From assembly GCF_041146795.1 (NCBI RefSeq), contig NC_135168.1, forward strand, positions 38,828,370 through 38,892,369: a stretch of 64,000 nucleotides of DNA, read 5' to 3'. The position numbers were made by a program, and so were the translations under genes. The notes beneath the pieces are model-generated. The model made no database searches, was not told the origin of the DNA, and saw nothing but the letters and a program-made list of their open reading frames with translations. Each line of letters opens with the position of its first letter. Position 1 is the stretch's first letter. Positions 25,201 through 36,078 of the stretch are shown here, one piece after another. The stretch is from Maylandia zebra. Its lineage: Eukaryota; Chordata; Actinopteri; Cichliformes; Cichlidae.

Positions 25201-28196
25201 TGGCTAAACACCAGTGGTAATGATCCTTTCATCTTGGTGGTATAGATAGGAAGGGGCGGGGGTAGAGAGGAGAAGGAGGTTCCCGTACCGAAGAGGACAT
25301 GTGGCGAGAGTGGCTCCGCCGGCGCCTTCTATCGCGGTGCCTACGGCTACGGCTGCTTCGCCTGCTGCGATTGCTACGTGCAGAGGACTTGCTGTAGTGG
25401 TGCCAATCGCGGTCTCTCTCCTTGCAGTTGCTTTCATGGCTGTCCTCGTCACAGGCCATGTCCCAGCTATGGTCCCTTTCTCGAGAGTCCAGTCTCTGGT
25501 TCAGATTACGGGTCTCTAGGTAGTGCCTGCAGTCAAACAAACGAGAACACAAACAGATGAAAAGCACGCATAAGGGCTCAGGTAAGAACAGTCCAGCTCC
25601 TTGTTTGTGATCAAGCTCTAAACTGAAGACTGGATGTGAGAGTGCTAATGATACGCTTATCGCCTGACACTCTATCCAGGAGCCTTTTATGTAACATTTG
25701 GAATTAGCAACCTACTGGTTTACAGCCACCAAACACCCCACATCCTGTTCAATAAGGGGTTCAACTAAAGAAAACAAATTTATTTATAGATTCAACAGAA
25801 ATACCCCATTTGCAAGTTGGCAAAGCAACATGTAACACCACACTTCTGAGCATTTTTTTAACATTTATACAGCTTTTCATTGGCAGCCCAAGGCATGTCC
25901 TCTTAATAAAGCATTCACCTTGACAGAGAGCCACATTGGCAGAGTTCAAGTGCAAAACATTGATAGTTGATGGTGCGAAATATAATCTGCGATTCCACAC
26001 CTGTGCATCTTGGAAGCTGGTAGTCAACACCTTCATGGTACCATTTGAGCCAATAGAAAATTGAGTGTTAGGAAAATTCCATTTATTCCTTGCATAATTG
26101 TTTACTTGCATATACACTACCTTACTCGCCATTTCCTCAATAAGGCTGAAAGTTTCCAGTAACTTGGCGCAAACTCCCACCTAGCATGTGATTTTAGCAC
26201 CTAAGTATCTAAAAAAGACCAAGAAACCTTTAGAGCCTTAGCACCCTGGTGGTGTCAAGTGTCTTCCAAATGAAGTCTGCCTCTCTACAGAATTAAAATT
26301 AGAGTAGATCTGGAAAACATCTAATGTAACCTTATGAATCCTCAAGCATACTCACAAAAAGCTGGGAACAGCAAAACAAGTCTCCAACCCACTTTACTTT
26401 GAGTTTTGTGTTATTGAAAGGAAAAAAAAGAAAAAGAAAAGAATACTGACAGTTTAACGTGCACATTTAGAGTGTCACACACTGTCCATGAAGGTTGAAA
26501 CGCAGTAAACATGACCTTGGTGGACACAACCTTGGTGAACACATTAAGTAAATGAACATTGAGTTTAAGGTTTACATAAGTGCTCATTATCCATTTGTAT
26601 TATGGAGTATGCCTGTACAAGACAAAGGACCCAGTGTGTTCCAACAAGCTGAACAAGCAGGGCAAAGTAAATAAACCTGTCTGTAACAAGTCACCTTCAA
26701 GTACTCCACCCACAGTCAACACCAACTCCCATGCTCATCAAAACAAGAGCTTACAGGGCTTCTAACGCAATATGCCAAACCATTACTTCCAGCTCTAGAT
26801 TGAAGCAGACACCATTGCAGGCTTTCATTCAAATTGGCTCAAGTTTGATTAACGTAAGCTGTAAAAAAAATAAAATGAAAAAAATCCTGTGTACAATACA
26901 TTCAGTATGCATGCAGCTCAGCACCTACTCCTCTCTACCAGCAATTACAGAGACAGTGAAGACTTACAGCATTACAAAAATATATTTGTCCGTTATGAAA
27001 AAATAAACCAATATAGATTAATACCAATTTATGGGCCTTTAGGGGTTTCTACACATAAGCACGATTTGTCCACATACTGCCAAGTAGTCCTGGTATTTAG
27101 AGCCATTTGATAAAAGAGTGAATTTATATATCATATTGGTGGAAGGAGAAAACCTCTGATGGACACCCTTTTATTTGGAAATGCAGGAAAAACCTTTAAT
27201 GGTTTGTAAATATACTGCATCAGCCACATTGAGCAGGCCATTATTGGTTACTTGCCCCATATCGTGTTTTTGTGCTTCTCTAAGCGGCACAAATTGACTC
27301 ATTAAGTACTGGTTGAAGGTACATTCATTTTTATTTTTTAAATTACAGTTTATTTGCACAGTTAACAGTTTTTCCCCAGTGTAACACTGTAACAACTAGC
27401 ATTTTTTGTGCCAAGGTATGTACTGGTATTTTTGGCATTCCTGCTGATCGAGCTTCAAGGTTCAGGAGCTGTATATTTGGTTCTATGTTCAATTTGTTTT
27501 TTAAAGACCACTGAATGTTTTAAAGATATCAAAAATTTGCTATCAACTGTTGCAATCATGCAATGCCAGATTATACAAACAGCCTTTCCACAAAACATAA
27601 CTTCTGCCACTAGAGGTCTCTCAAAACAATAACATCCAGTCTGATGACCTTCTGCAGGGGATTATTTTGTCTTTACAAGTCTTTCCAACATGAACTTTGT
27701 TCACAAGTGAAGTAATGTATTACGGGTTTTACTCATATTGGGTGTCTGACCCAACTAAACCTATCATACCAAACATTAGCTACACCTTTTGTTGCTAATA
27801 TTTGACACAATTGACAGGTAAACCAATTTAAATGCAGTTATGCAGAATAACAGTATCAGTTTCACTGGGTTTAATGATTGTTTGAAATATGTGGGATACT
27901 AGTAAATGAAAAAAACAACACTATTGGACCTCCAAGACATGTTATAGTCAAACAGTTCCACATTAAGCTGACATAAACCCTAAACACAAGCTCAGAATTT
28001 GAATAGGTATCCTATAAATGCTGACATATATTTACCCCTCGTAGGTCTTGTGGTGTCGGTGAGTTCTTCGAGATTTGTTTTCTCTTTCGCTGCTGTGTGA
28101 ATCTTGCCTCTTTCGCTTACGACACTCCATCCTCTCTTCCCAGCTGTACTCATCGAGCCAGATGCCAGGGGAGCGCATTCGCTTTGAGTGGCGCAT
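22248..28196 (-). CDS. clk4: CDC-like (LAMMER) dual-specificity kinase CLK4
   Basis: CLK kinases phosphorylate SR splicing factors in the nucleus. I resolve 12 coding exons (sense order): 28196-28036, 25526-25289, 24621-24525, 24216-24150, 24036-23920, 23821-23655, 23546-23452, 23359-23230, 23143-23061, 22975-22896, 22759-22669 and 22448-22248. They join in frame to 508 aa; human CLK4 is about 481. The N-terminus starts MRHSKRM, as in CLK1/CLK4, followed by an Arg/Ser-rich region to about residue 150. Kinase motifs: GEGAFG 173-178, VALK with Lys196, HTDLKPEN 291-298 (Asp293), DFGN 330-333, APE 352-354 and the family signature EHLAMMER 391-398. The last residues (485-508) are a Ser/Arg/Lys-rich tail, unlike the short DLLKK ending of mammalian CLK1/4. 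All junctions are GT/AG. Synteny with col23a1 favours clk4; some kinase residues look CLK2-like, so paralogue naming is less certain than the family. Confidence 0.94.
24525..24621 (-). other. clk4: clk4 coding exon 3, likely the skippable CLK exon
   Basis: This 97-bp exon encodes residues 134-165 plus the first base of Tyr166. It is the basic stretch [18 protein letters not shown] just before the kinase domain. It corresponds in position to the exon that is alternatively skipped in mammalian CLK1-4 to give kinase-dead products. Its length is not a multiple of three, so skipping would frameshift. Its donor (T|gtatag) is much weaker than the gtaagt donors of most neighbouring exons. Skipping itself is inference. 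Confidence 0.6.
25094..25111. repeat. C18 homopolymer (G18 in clk4 pre-mRNA)
   Basis: Eighteen consecutive C on the plus strand, so G18 in the clk4 transcript. It lies in the intron between the RS-domain exon (ends 25289) and the 97-bp exon (starts 24621), about 180 nt past the donor. Homopolymer length may be affected by assembly error. Confidence 0.9.
25527..28035 (-). other. clk4: clk4 intron between first and second coding exons
   Basis: This 2.5-kb AT-rich intron has donor gtaaat at 28035 and acceptor gcag at 25527. No transposon fragment, extra exon or conserved protein match was recognised. Reading frames up to 139 codons occur but show no domain. CLK genes often carry conserved regulatory sequence in early introns, which cannot be judged here without alignment. 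Confidence 0.6.
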
Positions 28197-29375
28197 CTGG
28201 AAGACATGATGGGTAGATAATTTTAAAAAAGGAAAACAAAACATGTCAATTGGGTAGAACTAAAGTCTACTGAAACTTCAGAAAGTGTTAAATCTGATTA
28301 TTTATCATCTAGTGAACTGCATCCTACTGAGGTCATGGTCACATGACCTCAGCTACAGGATAAACAGCTTCCTAGAAAGAGCCCTTATCCTACTGGCAGA
28401 GATCCAATACCCTGCATTACACGTGAATGAAGAAATTTAAATTGTAGCTGAAATGCAAGCACTAATGACTAAGCAAATAATGCTGAAATCATTAACATAG
28501 ATTTAACATTTTAGAACCTTAATCGGAATTGCATTTATAGAAAATTATTTGAATATGTTCTGAATTCAGCTTACAGTTATTAAACTTTTTTGTTCTGCTC
28601 ATGTAACACCCTACCCACAACAACAGCCACATTAGCAATCTGATCATAGGACACGAGGCTTTGTGACTATTATAGCCACATTTTACGCAAGCTGTTCGGG
28701 GTAAAAGACAAAACAGGTAAATGGACAATAAGAAAACTAAATTTAGCCTAGTTTAAGATATCAAATATTTCATAATATGTTATGTTTGCTAGGTAAAGAC
28801 GCATTAATACAACTGCAAAGCCCCAACAAACAAGTTATGAGGCCTAACGTGGACGTATGGTCGACGTTTTGACCCGGTAACCGCAAAGGGCCTTTAAGGG
28901 CTCCATGTTGTCCATCTACCACCTGCGCTTCTCCGCTTGTATTTGCACAAACTGTAAGAACTTTCAGTCAAACACAATCTGAAGCTTTTGCTTATTGCTT
29001 GTGTAAAACTGCTTAGCAGTGTAGGGATAAAGCACACGGTAGCTGTTAGCTGCAGTTAGCTTGTTATGTACACGTCGAGTACTTAAACCACCGCGAATGG
29101 TACTTTAGCAGGCTAATTTCATTGAAACAAACATTACATGATTATCTGATCGTACTTAAGAATGACTAACATTGTAGAAAGCAGCGCATCATATTCTGTT
29201 CAGCCAGTTATAACATTTCCGAGGAGGTGGAAGGTAATAATCAGACACGCAACTACCATGTTAGCAAGGCGTCGACTCTTGAAGCTCATGAGCAAACGCC
29301 AGCAGTAAAGATGCCCAATGACTGAAAAAACCGGACCAAATTAGTAATTTTCAGAGACAGGGGAATTCGTCTTAC

Positions 29376-29540
29376 CTTTATTTCACAGTTACAAGTTAGA
29401 AAGCCGATACTTTTGCGGCTGTGTGGAAATATACGAACAAAGAAAGCGGAAAAACGGACCGTCCAGCCGTCTTCAAAAATGGCGACCTTCCGTAGAATCC
29501 GATGGAACTTTCTAAAACACATTCCATGACGCAATGCACA
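29376..29540 (-). promoter_or_regulatory. clk4: clk4 noncoding first exon and promoter
   Basis: A good donor (AAAG|gtaagac, exon end 29376) lies upstream of the ATG exon, whose acceptor (tcttccag) abuts the ATG at 28196. Exon 1 is therefore noncoding, and splicing gives AAAG|ATG with A at -3. The promoter side contains 'aaaatggcga' at 29476-29485, which resembles a YY1 site. On the minus strand around 29560-29575 there is 'aacaacaagtcccggaag', which resembles a ZNF143-type ACTACAANTCCC motif next to an ETS CCGGAAG core. The transcription start near 29.5 kb is inferred. The segment from 29444 is part of a 162-bp duplication. Confidence 0.55.
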
Positions 29541-29605
29541 ATAACGACGCCTATCGCAATGTCTTCCGGGACTTGTTGTTCTACGCTGAGTCTTTCAGAC
29601 GGCCC
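29444..29605. repeat. 162-bp direct repeat, copy 1 (clk4 promoter)
   Basis: The segment starts 'aagcggaaaaacggaccgtc' and ends 'tctttcagacggccc'. It recurs 650 bp away at 30094-30255 with two differences that I could find (gtcttccggg versus gccttctggg). Copy 1 contains the clk4 exon 1/promoter sequence. The two copies bracket a 488-bp retroelement-like insert. Confidence 0.95.
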
Positions 29606-30093
29606 TCAGACTTTATTCTATTTTATTTTATCTTATGTTTAAGTAAGATGTTTAAGTATATGGACTCTCTTGTGCCTGCGCCTTATGATGGCATTTACTT
29701 ACCTACTTTATACATATTTCTTTTCTCTTACAGATTTGACTTATCTCTACAACTAAGCTGACCACTCATTATGTTTGTGGTTTTTTTTTTTCTTGGTTTG
29801 TGTGTTTTGTTTTTTCTGTGTCTGTGTGGGGGTGTGGGCTCTGAAACTCTCCACATCTCTCTTGTACACTCAGGAACTGTTATCTTGTACTCCAGGGTTC
29901 ACTATTCGTATTATTAGATTGGACCCTTTCTTTTTTCTTTTTGTACACCCACTGGTACTAATATAATTATGAGGTGGGAGTGTATGTTTCATATTGTTTT
30001 ATGTTCTTCAAAAAGAAAAAGGCATATTGTTCAATTTGTCTTTTGTAAAAATGGATGCAGAAACTTTAATAAAAATATCTGAGGAAAAAAAGT
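29606..30093 (+). mobile_element. 5'-truncated non-LTR retroelement between the 162-bp repeats
   Basis: This 488-bp AT-rich block ends 'aataaaaatatctgagg' followed by an A-run. That is a polyadenylation signal plus short tail, as expected at the 3' end of an L1-like or other non-LTR element in plus orientation. It has no coding potential. It is bounded exactly by the two 162-bp copies, so the copies behave like a very long target-site duplication. The family was not identified. Confidence 0.6.
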
Positions 30094-30255
30094 AAGCGGA
30101 AAAACGGACCGTCCAGCCGTCTTCAAAAATGGCGACCTTCCGTAGAATCCGATGGAACTTTCTAAAACACATTCCATGACGCAATGCACAATAACGACGC
30201 CTATCGCAATGCCTTCTGGGACTTGTTGTTCTACGCTGAGTCTTTCAGACGGCCC
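30094..30255. repeat. 162-bp direct repeat, copy 2
   Basis: Near-identical second copy of the clk4 exon 1/promoter segment, on the tmem126a side of the insert. The ETS-like core CCGGAAG of copy 1 reads CCAGAAG here. The change is a CpG-to-TpG type transition, which suggests this copy may be under weaker constraint. On the plus strand it keeps 'aaaatggcga' and opens a 16-codon upstream frame beginning ATGGCG. Confidence 0.95.
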
Positions 30256-30487
30256 ACAACGAATTAGTTTTCCTGAACTAAACAAAACATTTTTTATGAT
30301 CATAATAATTGTATTACTTAAAGAATCCAATGTTAAATAATAAACAGCTATTTCATGGTGTTTTTAGTATCTTGCCTTACTTACTAGAAAATAATTTTAT
30401 TTTGACATTGCAGTAGGAAAAAACACAGCATCTTTCAAATGTTATATACCCATATATACTTTTTTCATTTCTGTTTTTATGCTGAAC

Positions 30488-32279
30488 GTAAGTGGGGTTT
30501 TTTTTTTTTTGGTTTTTTTGGGGGGGGTTTTGTGTCCCGTTTGAATCTATAGCCATCAGAATTGTTGTCTTAAGGCCGAGAAAGATGCCAAGCGGATTTA
30601 TTTTACCAAGTGGATCATCATGGCCTTGCCATATTGGTCCATTTGATTGACCTTTATTATGATTATGTATTTATTTTATTTTCGGTTGCTACAAACATGA
30701 CAGACATGACTGGGCGATAGGACATGGAGAAAGAATGAAAGAAAGAGAGGGAGAGAAAGAAAACCAGAGGGGAGAAGAGACGGTGAGAAAGGGGGGAAGG
30801 AAGAAAGAAAAACAAACAAAACGCCTGGATCACCTGTATGGAAAAAAAAAAAACAGAAGAGAAAGCAAACAAAAAAGAGCAACATAATAAAAACAGCACC
30901 ATCACAATAAACTAGCTAGCAGTACATAACAATAGATACTAAATATTAAACGATATTGTGCAGCACGCAAGATAGACAGCGCACAATGTGCTTTGAGGCA
31001 GCAGCCAAGAAAGGTGTAGTCCACGTCTGTGAACACCCGTGTGTACACCTGTGTGCATACCTGTGTGGATCAGCATGCTTGTATTCCAAAGGTTTCTCCA
31101 TGTAACGATCTGCTATGGAGTGTGGGGAGCCATAGCCCCGTCCCCTAGGGCATGAAGCAGGTATGGAGGAGATCCAGGCCCCAGATATCCAGAGGCCCCA
31201 GAGTACGAGGACCCGAGGAGGACCACTAAAAGGGGGGGAACCGTGCCACCCTCCTGGGAAGAGCTGAGTAGAGCCCCAAACGAGAGGTCACCCCGCAGCT
31301 ACAGAGCAGAGGCCAGAGGGGGTTGCATTGGCGTGCCCGCGGGCTCCGCGCCCAGCCCCAGTCCACCACACTGGACCACCAACACACCAACGTCTGAGGG
31401 CATCAGCCACCGGCAGGGAGTGTGGTGAGGGGAGATAGGCCTCTGTACTTTGGAGGGCCTGAGATGTACCCAGAGAGGTTGAGTCTAAGACCCAACCTGA
31501 CATATAGACACAGATGAACAGGCGCACGCGGACACAAACGTGCATTCCCACCCCATATACACAACCAAATACTCGGCACTCACCCAACGTGTAGACAGAC
31601 ACAAATAGACACTGCACAGACAGTCACACTCCCCAAACATGTGTGGGTGGGTGTGGTAGAGCGGGAATAGGGAGGCAGCTGAGGATGGGGAGGGAAGAAA
31701 GGGAGGGGCAAGCGGCCCCTCCCTGGGGCCAGCTCCCCCGCTGACCCCAGTAGGCACCCCCACACTCTGGAACCCACCAGGGCAAGGGGGCCCAGGCCCA
31801 TCCGGACCGGGGCCCGCAGCAGCAGCACCGCCCAGCCCCACAGAGTCCGGGGCAGCCCACCCGACTCCACCCCAGAGAAAACTGCACCCACCCCATCATC
31901 CAATCCAATGCTGAACGTAAGTATTACCACTCCGTTTTATTATTGTTTTTGTGCTTTTTCAAACATAATAAATAGATCCTCTTCGCTCCTCTCCGCACTC
32001 TGAGTGGAAATGAGCAGTATTACTGTTGTGTGTGTTATGGGAAAATACTTTCCCCATATGACAGGAATATTCTGGGACAGGGTTCTGGGACAAAAACATC
32101 CGAGTGAAAACACTGAACGTGATCGTTTATATGTTGAAATCCAAGCTCATTGTTTTGTCCTAGGCTCAACCCTGCCTGGCAGGTTGCGTTCAGGGCACAA
32201 ATACTCACATCGGCGCTTTGAATTGTGGGTAAGACATGTCTGCGCCCTGTCTTGTTTCCTGAAAGCACCTTGCTTACAG
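30488..32279 (+). other. tmem126a: Possible 5' UTR intron of tmem126a
   Basis: A consensus donor (GAAC|gtaagt) at 30488 and a good acceptor (ttgcttacag, ending 32279) could define a 5' UTR intron whose exon 1 begins in or near promoter copy 2. An alternative acceptor (ttttgtcctag) ends at 32163. The same donor is repeated at 31917 because of a target-site duplication. No coding evidence is possible for a UTR exon, so this is inference. Confidence 0.3.
30494..31907 (-). mobile_element. 1.4-kb retroelement with 15-bp target-site duplication
   Basis: The identical 15-mer 'atgctgaacgtaagt' occurs at 30479-30493 and 31908-31922, bracketing about 1414 bp. The low-coordinate end begins with G/T runs, so on the minus strand the element ends in an A-rich tail. 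This is the signature of target-primed reverse transcription in minus orientation. The interior is purine-rich and then GC-rich, with no long reading frame resembling reverse transcriptase or endonuclease. It is probably a 5'-truncated LINE or a noncoding retroelement; the family was not recognised. Confidence 0.8.
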
Positions 32280-32344
32280 TGAACATCTGAATTATCCAAA
32301 GGTTTTCTGGCTGTAAACCGGCTTGATTCCAACACGCTGTGAAC

Positions 32345-32962
32345 ATGTCGGAAAATCCTCAGAAGAAGAGCACCTCTGGAAATGGGCTGACAAAAGCGGT
32401 GATTGCTGAAATGCTGTTGCAGAACTTCGAGAGGTTGCCTGACATTGATCAGAAAGTCTTCAGCTACGGACCCTTGTATCTGGGGGGAAACGCCGGACTT
32501 GCGGGACTCATATCCAACAGCTTGTATCGCAGAGCTCTGAACGTCAGACAGGCGCCCATCACCTCCAGCCTGCCCATGGCCGTGCTGCCCTTCCTGACAA
32601 CATGCGCCCTGTACAGCGCAACCGTGTCCAACCCGCTCCTGTCCGGTGACCTCAACTGTCCCATGTGCTCCATAATACGAGGTGCAGTTGTTGGTGTGAT
32701 CGGTGGTGGGGTGTACCCCATCCTCCTGGCGTTACCTATGAATATTGGCCTTGCTTCTAGGTACAGTACAGCTCCGATGCCAGAGAAGGGCAATATGATC
32801 CGCTACTGTGTGGAGATCTCCAGACCGGTCTTGAGGAGGATGAGGGCAGTTTTAGTCCTCCAAGCCTTCTTCGGCACCTACCTGGGATCCAGGCACTATG
32901 AGACATATACCAAACTGGCCGCGATAACATTTGGCCCAGGTGGAGAAGAACTCAAAGACTAA
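32345..32962 (+). CDS. tmem126a: Transmembrane protein 126A
   Basis: This single uninterrupted ORF of 205 aa starts at an ATG with A at -3 (gaacATGT). An in-frame GTG two codons upstream is not used. The human protein is about 195 aa and, by established knowledge, is a mitochondrial inner-membrane protein involved in complex I assembly, linked to optic atrophy. Family features visible here are YLGGNAGLAGLISNSLYRR (about 48-66), the second hydrophobic segment SLPMAVLPFLTT, and the Cys pair LNCPMC (human LDCETC). Further on are GVYPILLALPMNIGLASRY and the C-terminal segment with FFGTYLGS. Four hydrophobic stretches fit the family topology. The absence of coding introns is unusual, since the human gene has several exons. 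Confidence 0.93.
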   Translation: MSENPQKKSTSGNGLTKAVIAEMLLQNFERLPDIDQKVFSYGPLYLGGNAGLAGLISNSLYRRALNVRQAPITSSLPMAVLPFLTTCALYSATVSNPLLSGDLNCPMCSIIRGAVVGVIGGGVYPILLALPMNIGLASRYSTAPMPEKGNMIRYCVEISRPVLRRMRAVLVLQAFFGTYLGSRHYETYTKLAAITFGPGGEELKD

Positions 32963-32977
32963 ATGCACTGAACTATA

Positions 32978-32983
32978 AATAAA
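32978..32983 (+). terminator. tmem126a: tmem126a proximal polyadenylation signal
   Basis: AATAAA lies 16 nt after the stop codon. A second AATAAA lies at 33056-33061 and is followed by a T-rich stretch (tctgttctgaaatcttttctgg). The distal site is the more likely main cleavage signal. Confidence 0.5.
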
Positions 32984-33089
32984 CACATTCATTTGCAATG
33001 ATCTTGATCACTGTTTTACATGGTATATCCCAATGCCTGAGATTGTCATCGTGGAAATAAATGTATTTGACGTATCTGTTCTGAAATCT

Positions 33090-34170
33090 TTTCTGGTTCG
33101 CCAAGAATAGATAAGTTGTTATGTTTGCACTACCCAATATATGTTCTTTAAAATTAGAGCTGAACCAGTTGAGTAGCTATTTAATTACTTAATTACGTGT
33201 GCAGATTTTCTATATGTCTCTCTTATTACACTTGAAAACATTGAGCTTTGTACGGCTCTGAGATGTTCTAATGATTCTACATTTAAACCACAAGACTAGT
33301 GGTGATCTGATAAACTCTGGTGGCACCATTTCTGGTTTACTACATTCTGGGCTTTCTATATTAGGTTCTATAAATCAATGACGTAGTAGCGTATCTGTCT
33401 CACAACCCACCACAAAAAACAGGTTATTGCCTGTAACATGACAAATGTGACCTTGACCTAGAGTACAGTTTGGCTGAAGACTGATCGTGTGTAAATTTTA
33501 TTAAATTGTGACCAATAGTGTAGAAGCATTGCTTGTGAGTCGTGGACAGACGGTTGCCTTGTCATGGCATAAGAATGGCACAAGTTCATCAATCCACTGA
33601 CAAGAATGGCTAAAAATAAGTTTGCATATTAGCAGATACTTGTTAATCTATGACAGGCCATTATCAGCTTAGCGATGTATTATTCATGCTCACTTTCCTA
33701 TTTTTAGTGGGTAGATACTGCTGCTCCATGAGTTTACAAAGTCAACTGTTACAGCCATGTTATGAGTGAATAGTACCCCTGTTTCTCTTTGAGATACCTT
33801 AACCACTAACATGCATATGCACGCAGTTAATAGAAAAATGTGATTTTCCTCTTAGACTAAATAAATCTGAAAGCCAAAATACACATTTTATCATTTTTAG
33901 TCACAGGAGTTCACCATTTAAAGTATGCAGTTCTCTTCCTTGTCAAACTAAACATTGACGTGTGGCTGCCTCAGAAATTTAGTAACGCAAAATGTAATTT
34001 TAAGTTTCATTTGAGGGTGAAATCTTGTAGGACATTTAGATTCTCAAGGCATTTAAGGTGCTTATTATAAACCAGAGCTAACTTTAATGGAGGCACAAAG
34101 CTTGAGCTGTGGAGCAAACATAATCACAGATAAACATCAACTGCAAACAGACACCAGACCAAGCATGGTT
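33090..34170. other. Intergenic region between convergent tmem126a and rasgef1c
   Basis: About 1.1 kb of AT-rich sequence separates the two convergent 3' ends. I recognised no reading frame, repeat or structured element here. Confidence 0.6.
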
Positions 34171-34174
34171 TAGT

Positions 34175-36078
34175 TTTATTAAAGGCTTTAAAGGAACATG
34201 TCACAAATTTTGCAGTTACAGCCAAGAAGACTGAATGTGTTCCACCCATTTAACGGCACACTGCGATGCATGTGCAAGCAAAAATAAAATAAAATAAAAA
34301 TGCAAAACTGGAGCAGACAGTCCAGTCACACCATTTAAAAAAAAAAAGAAAAAAAAAAGAGAAAACCCTAAAAAGTAATAGCAGATCTGATGACACCTAG
34401 ACGATTGTCGTTGAAAGCACATATTCAGCACAGTCATCATTTAAAAAAAACAAAAACGTGTTTACCATGAGTGGCTGATTTGACATCGCATCTCAAGCTC
34501 GCTGGAATAAATTATCTGAGGAATGGGTTGCAGTGAAAGGAAGTTTATTGATGACAAATGAAGTGGGAGAATCAAAGTCAGACTGTTATAGAGAGGGAAA
34601 GGTGCTTCTTTAGAGAAAACACTGACATCAATTAATAAAAAGAAACCGATTTAGACCATTTACTAAAAAAAAAAAAAAAAGCTTATTGTGTAATAGTCCC
34701 TCCCTCCCTCTCCCCTCCCCATACCCCCTCCCGCAAAATGGCTCTTGAATCACAGAACAAAAAATGAAGCCAAAAAAGGTGACAATCCCACAAAACGATT
34801 CAACAACACGTTTCAAGTCAAAGGAACCTGAATTGTTATGACAACCAGTGAATTGTATGGCACAAGTTTCCCTCTTTACTTTATATCAAGACAGAAGACC
34901 TCCTTTCATTATCGTCCTTCCACAAAATGTAACAAAGCATCCTCACCACAAAGTCTGTGTTGCAGTCTTCACAAGGTGGATACTCTAATGCCCCTTTAAG
35001 AACACCTGTCGTAGCATGCCGTTGGACTTCCTAACCAATAAAGGAACATTACAATAAAAATTATACATCTGTCAGCACAGAAATCTCCATAAATATATAT
35101 CAGACAACTGAACATCAGTCAGAGAAAACTTCCTGTAGAGCAGAAAGATGAGGGGTAAATGTCACCTGTACACAATCTACACCTGGCCTGGCTCCACATG
35201 CAGCGACCAATTACTGTAGTTTTCTTGTGTAGTTGATGGCACAACACATTTAAAAGAAGTAAACACTTTTAAAACAAGTTGATCATCCCCACACGACACC
35301 TTCCCCAAAATGAAAAAGAATAAATAAAAATAAAAAATAGAGATGAACCATAAACAGGTTTCTCCGATCGACAGCGTGTAGCACAATACAGAGACGATAT
35401 GAACAAACGCGTGATCGCACACAGTCAGAGGATATTTCGCAAAATGCTCAAGGCATGTTGTCTTCCATCTTCTCTGAAAACACACAGATGCCATTTCTTC
35501 AGTAAACCTATAAAACTTGACAGTTGAAATGGGCTAGCCAGCGCCCGTCACATTATTTTCGTGTTTCATTACAGTACATTACAAGTAAAGGAAAAAAAGA
35601 AGAACGTCAAATTTAAATACCTAGACAAGGCTTTGTAGCAAAGGGGAAGAGGGAAGAGAGAAGGAGGTGGGAGGAGCAAATACAAAAAAACCCCACAAAC
35701 AGCATTAATAGGAATTCTTGTTTTAGAAAGTGGTTTTCCCTGTAACTGTACTCTCTAAAGTAGTAAACATCTTCACAGAGTAAACACACATCACACATGG
35801 AGAAGCATTGTCGCTCTCCAATATACTGTACCTCATCACCAACCTCCTGCAAACTGCAAAGGGATTTTGCTTCATAGCTTAATATAGTCACTTCACCTTT
35901 TTAAAAAAAAATTTTTTGTTTTTTTACACACTCCATGATGAATCCTGTTCATCGTGTTTCTCCCTTTTTTTCTTCATAGAAAAACATCAAAGTACCAGTT
36001 AGGTTCCTTCACAGTTCAGTTTAGTGCAAAGAGTCCACACGCTCCCTTGTTGGTGGCAGGTGAGCTGCCTTCGCTGCC
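34175..36078 (-). other. rasgef1c: rasgef1c 3' UTR with polyadenylation signal
   Basis: The sequence downstream of the rasgef1c stop codon contains no gene. The plus-strand TTTATT at 34175-34180 (sense AATAAA) is the most distal good polyadenylation signal before the intergenic gap. Another candidate is at 34544-34549. The UTR is rich in A/T homopolymers, for example at 34335-34360 and 34665-34680. The 1.9-kb length is inferred. Confidence 0.45.

Noticed and set aside
30663..30905. Phe/Leu-rich membrane-like frame on the minus strand
   Set aside because: It is the complement of a purine-rich tract inside the 1.4-kb retroelement and has no family signature.
32339..32344. GTG start two codons upstream of the tmem126a ATG
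   Set aside because: Eukaryotic initiation favours the ATG at 32345, which has A at -3.
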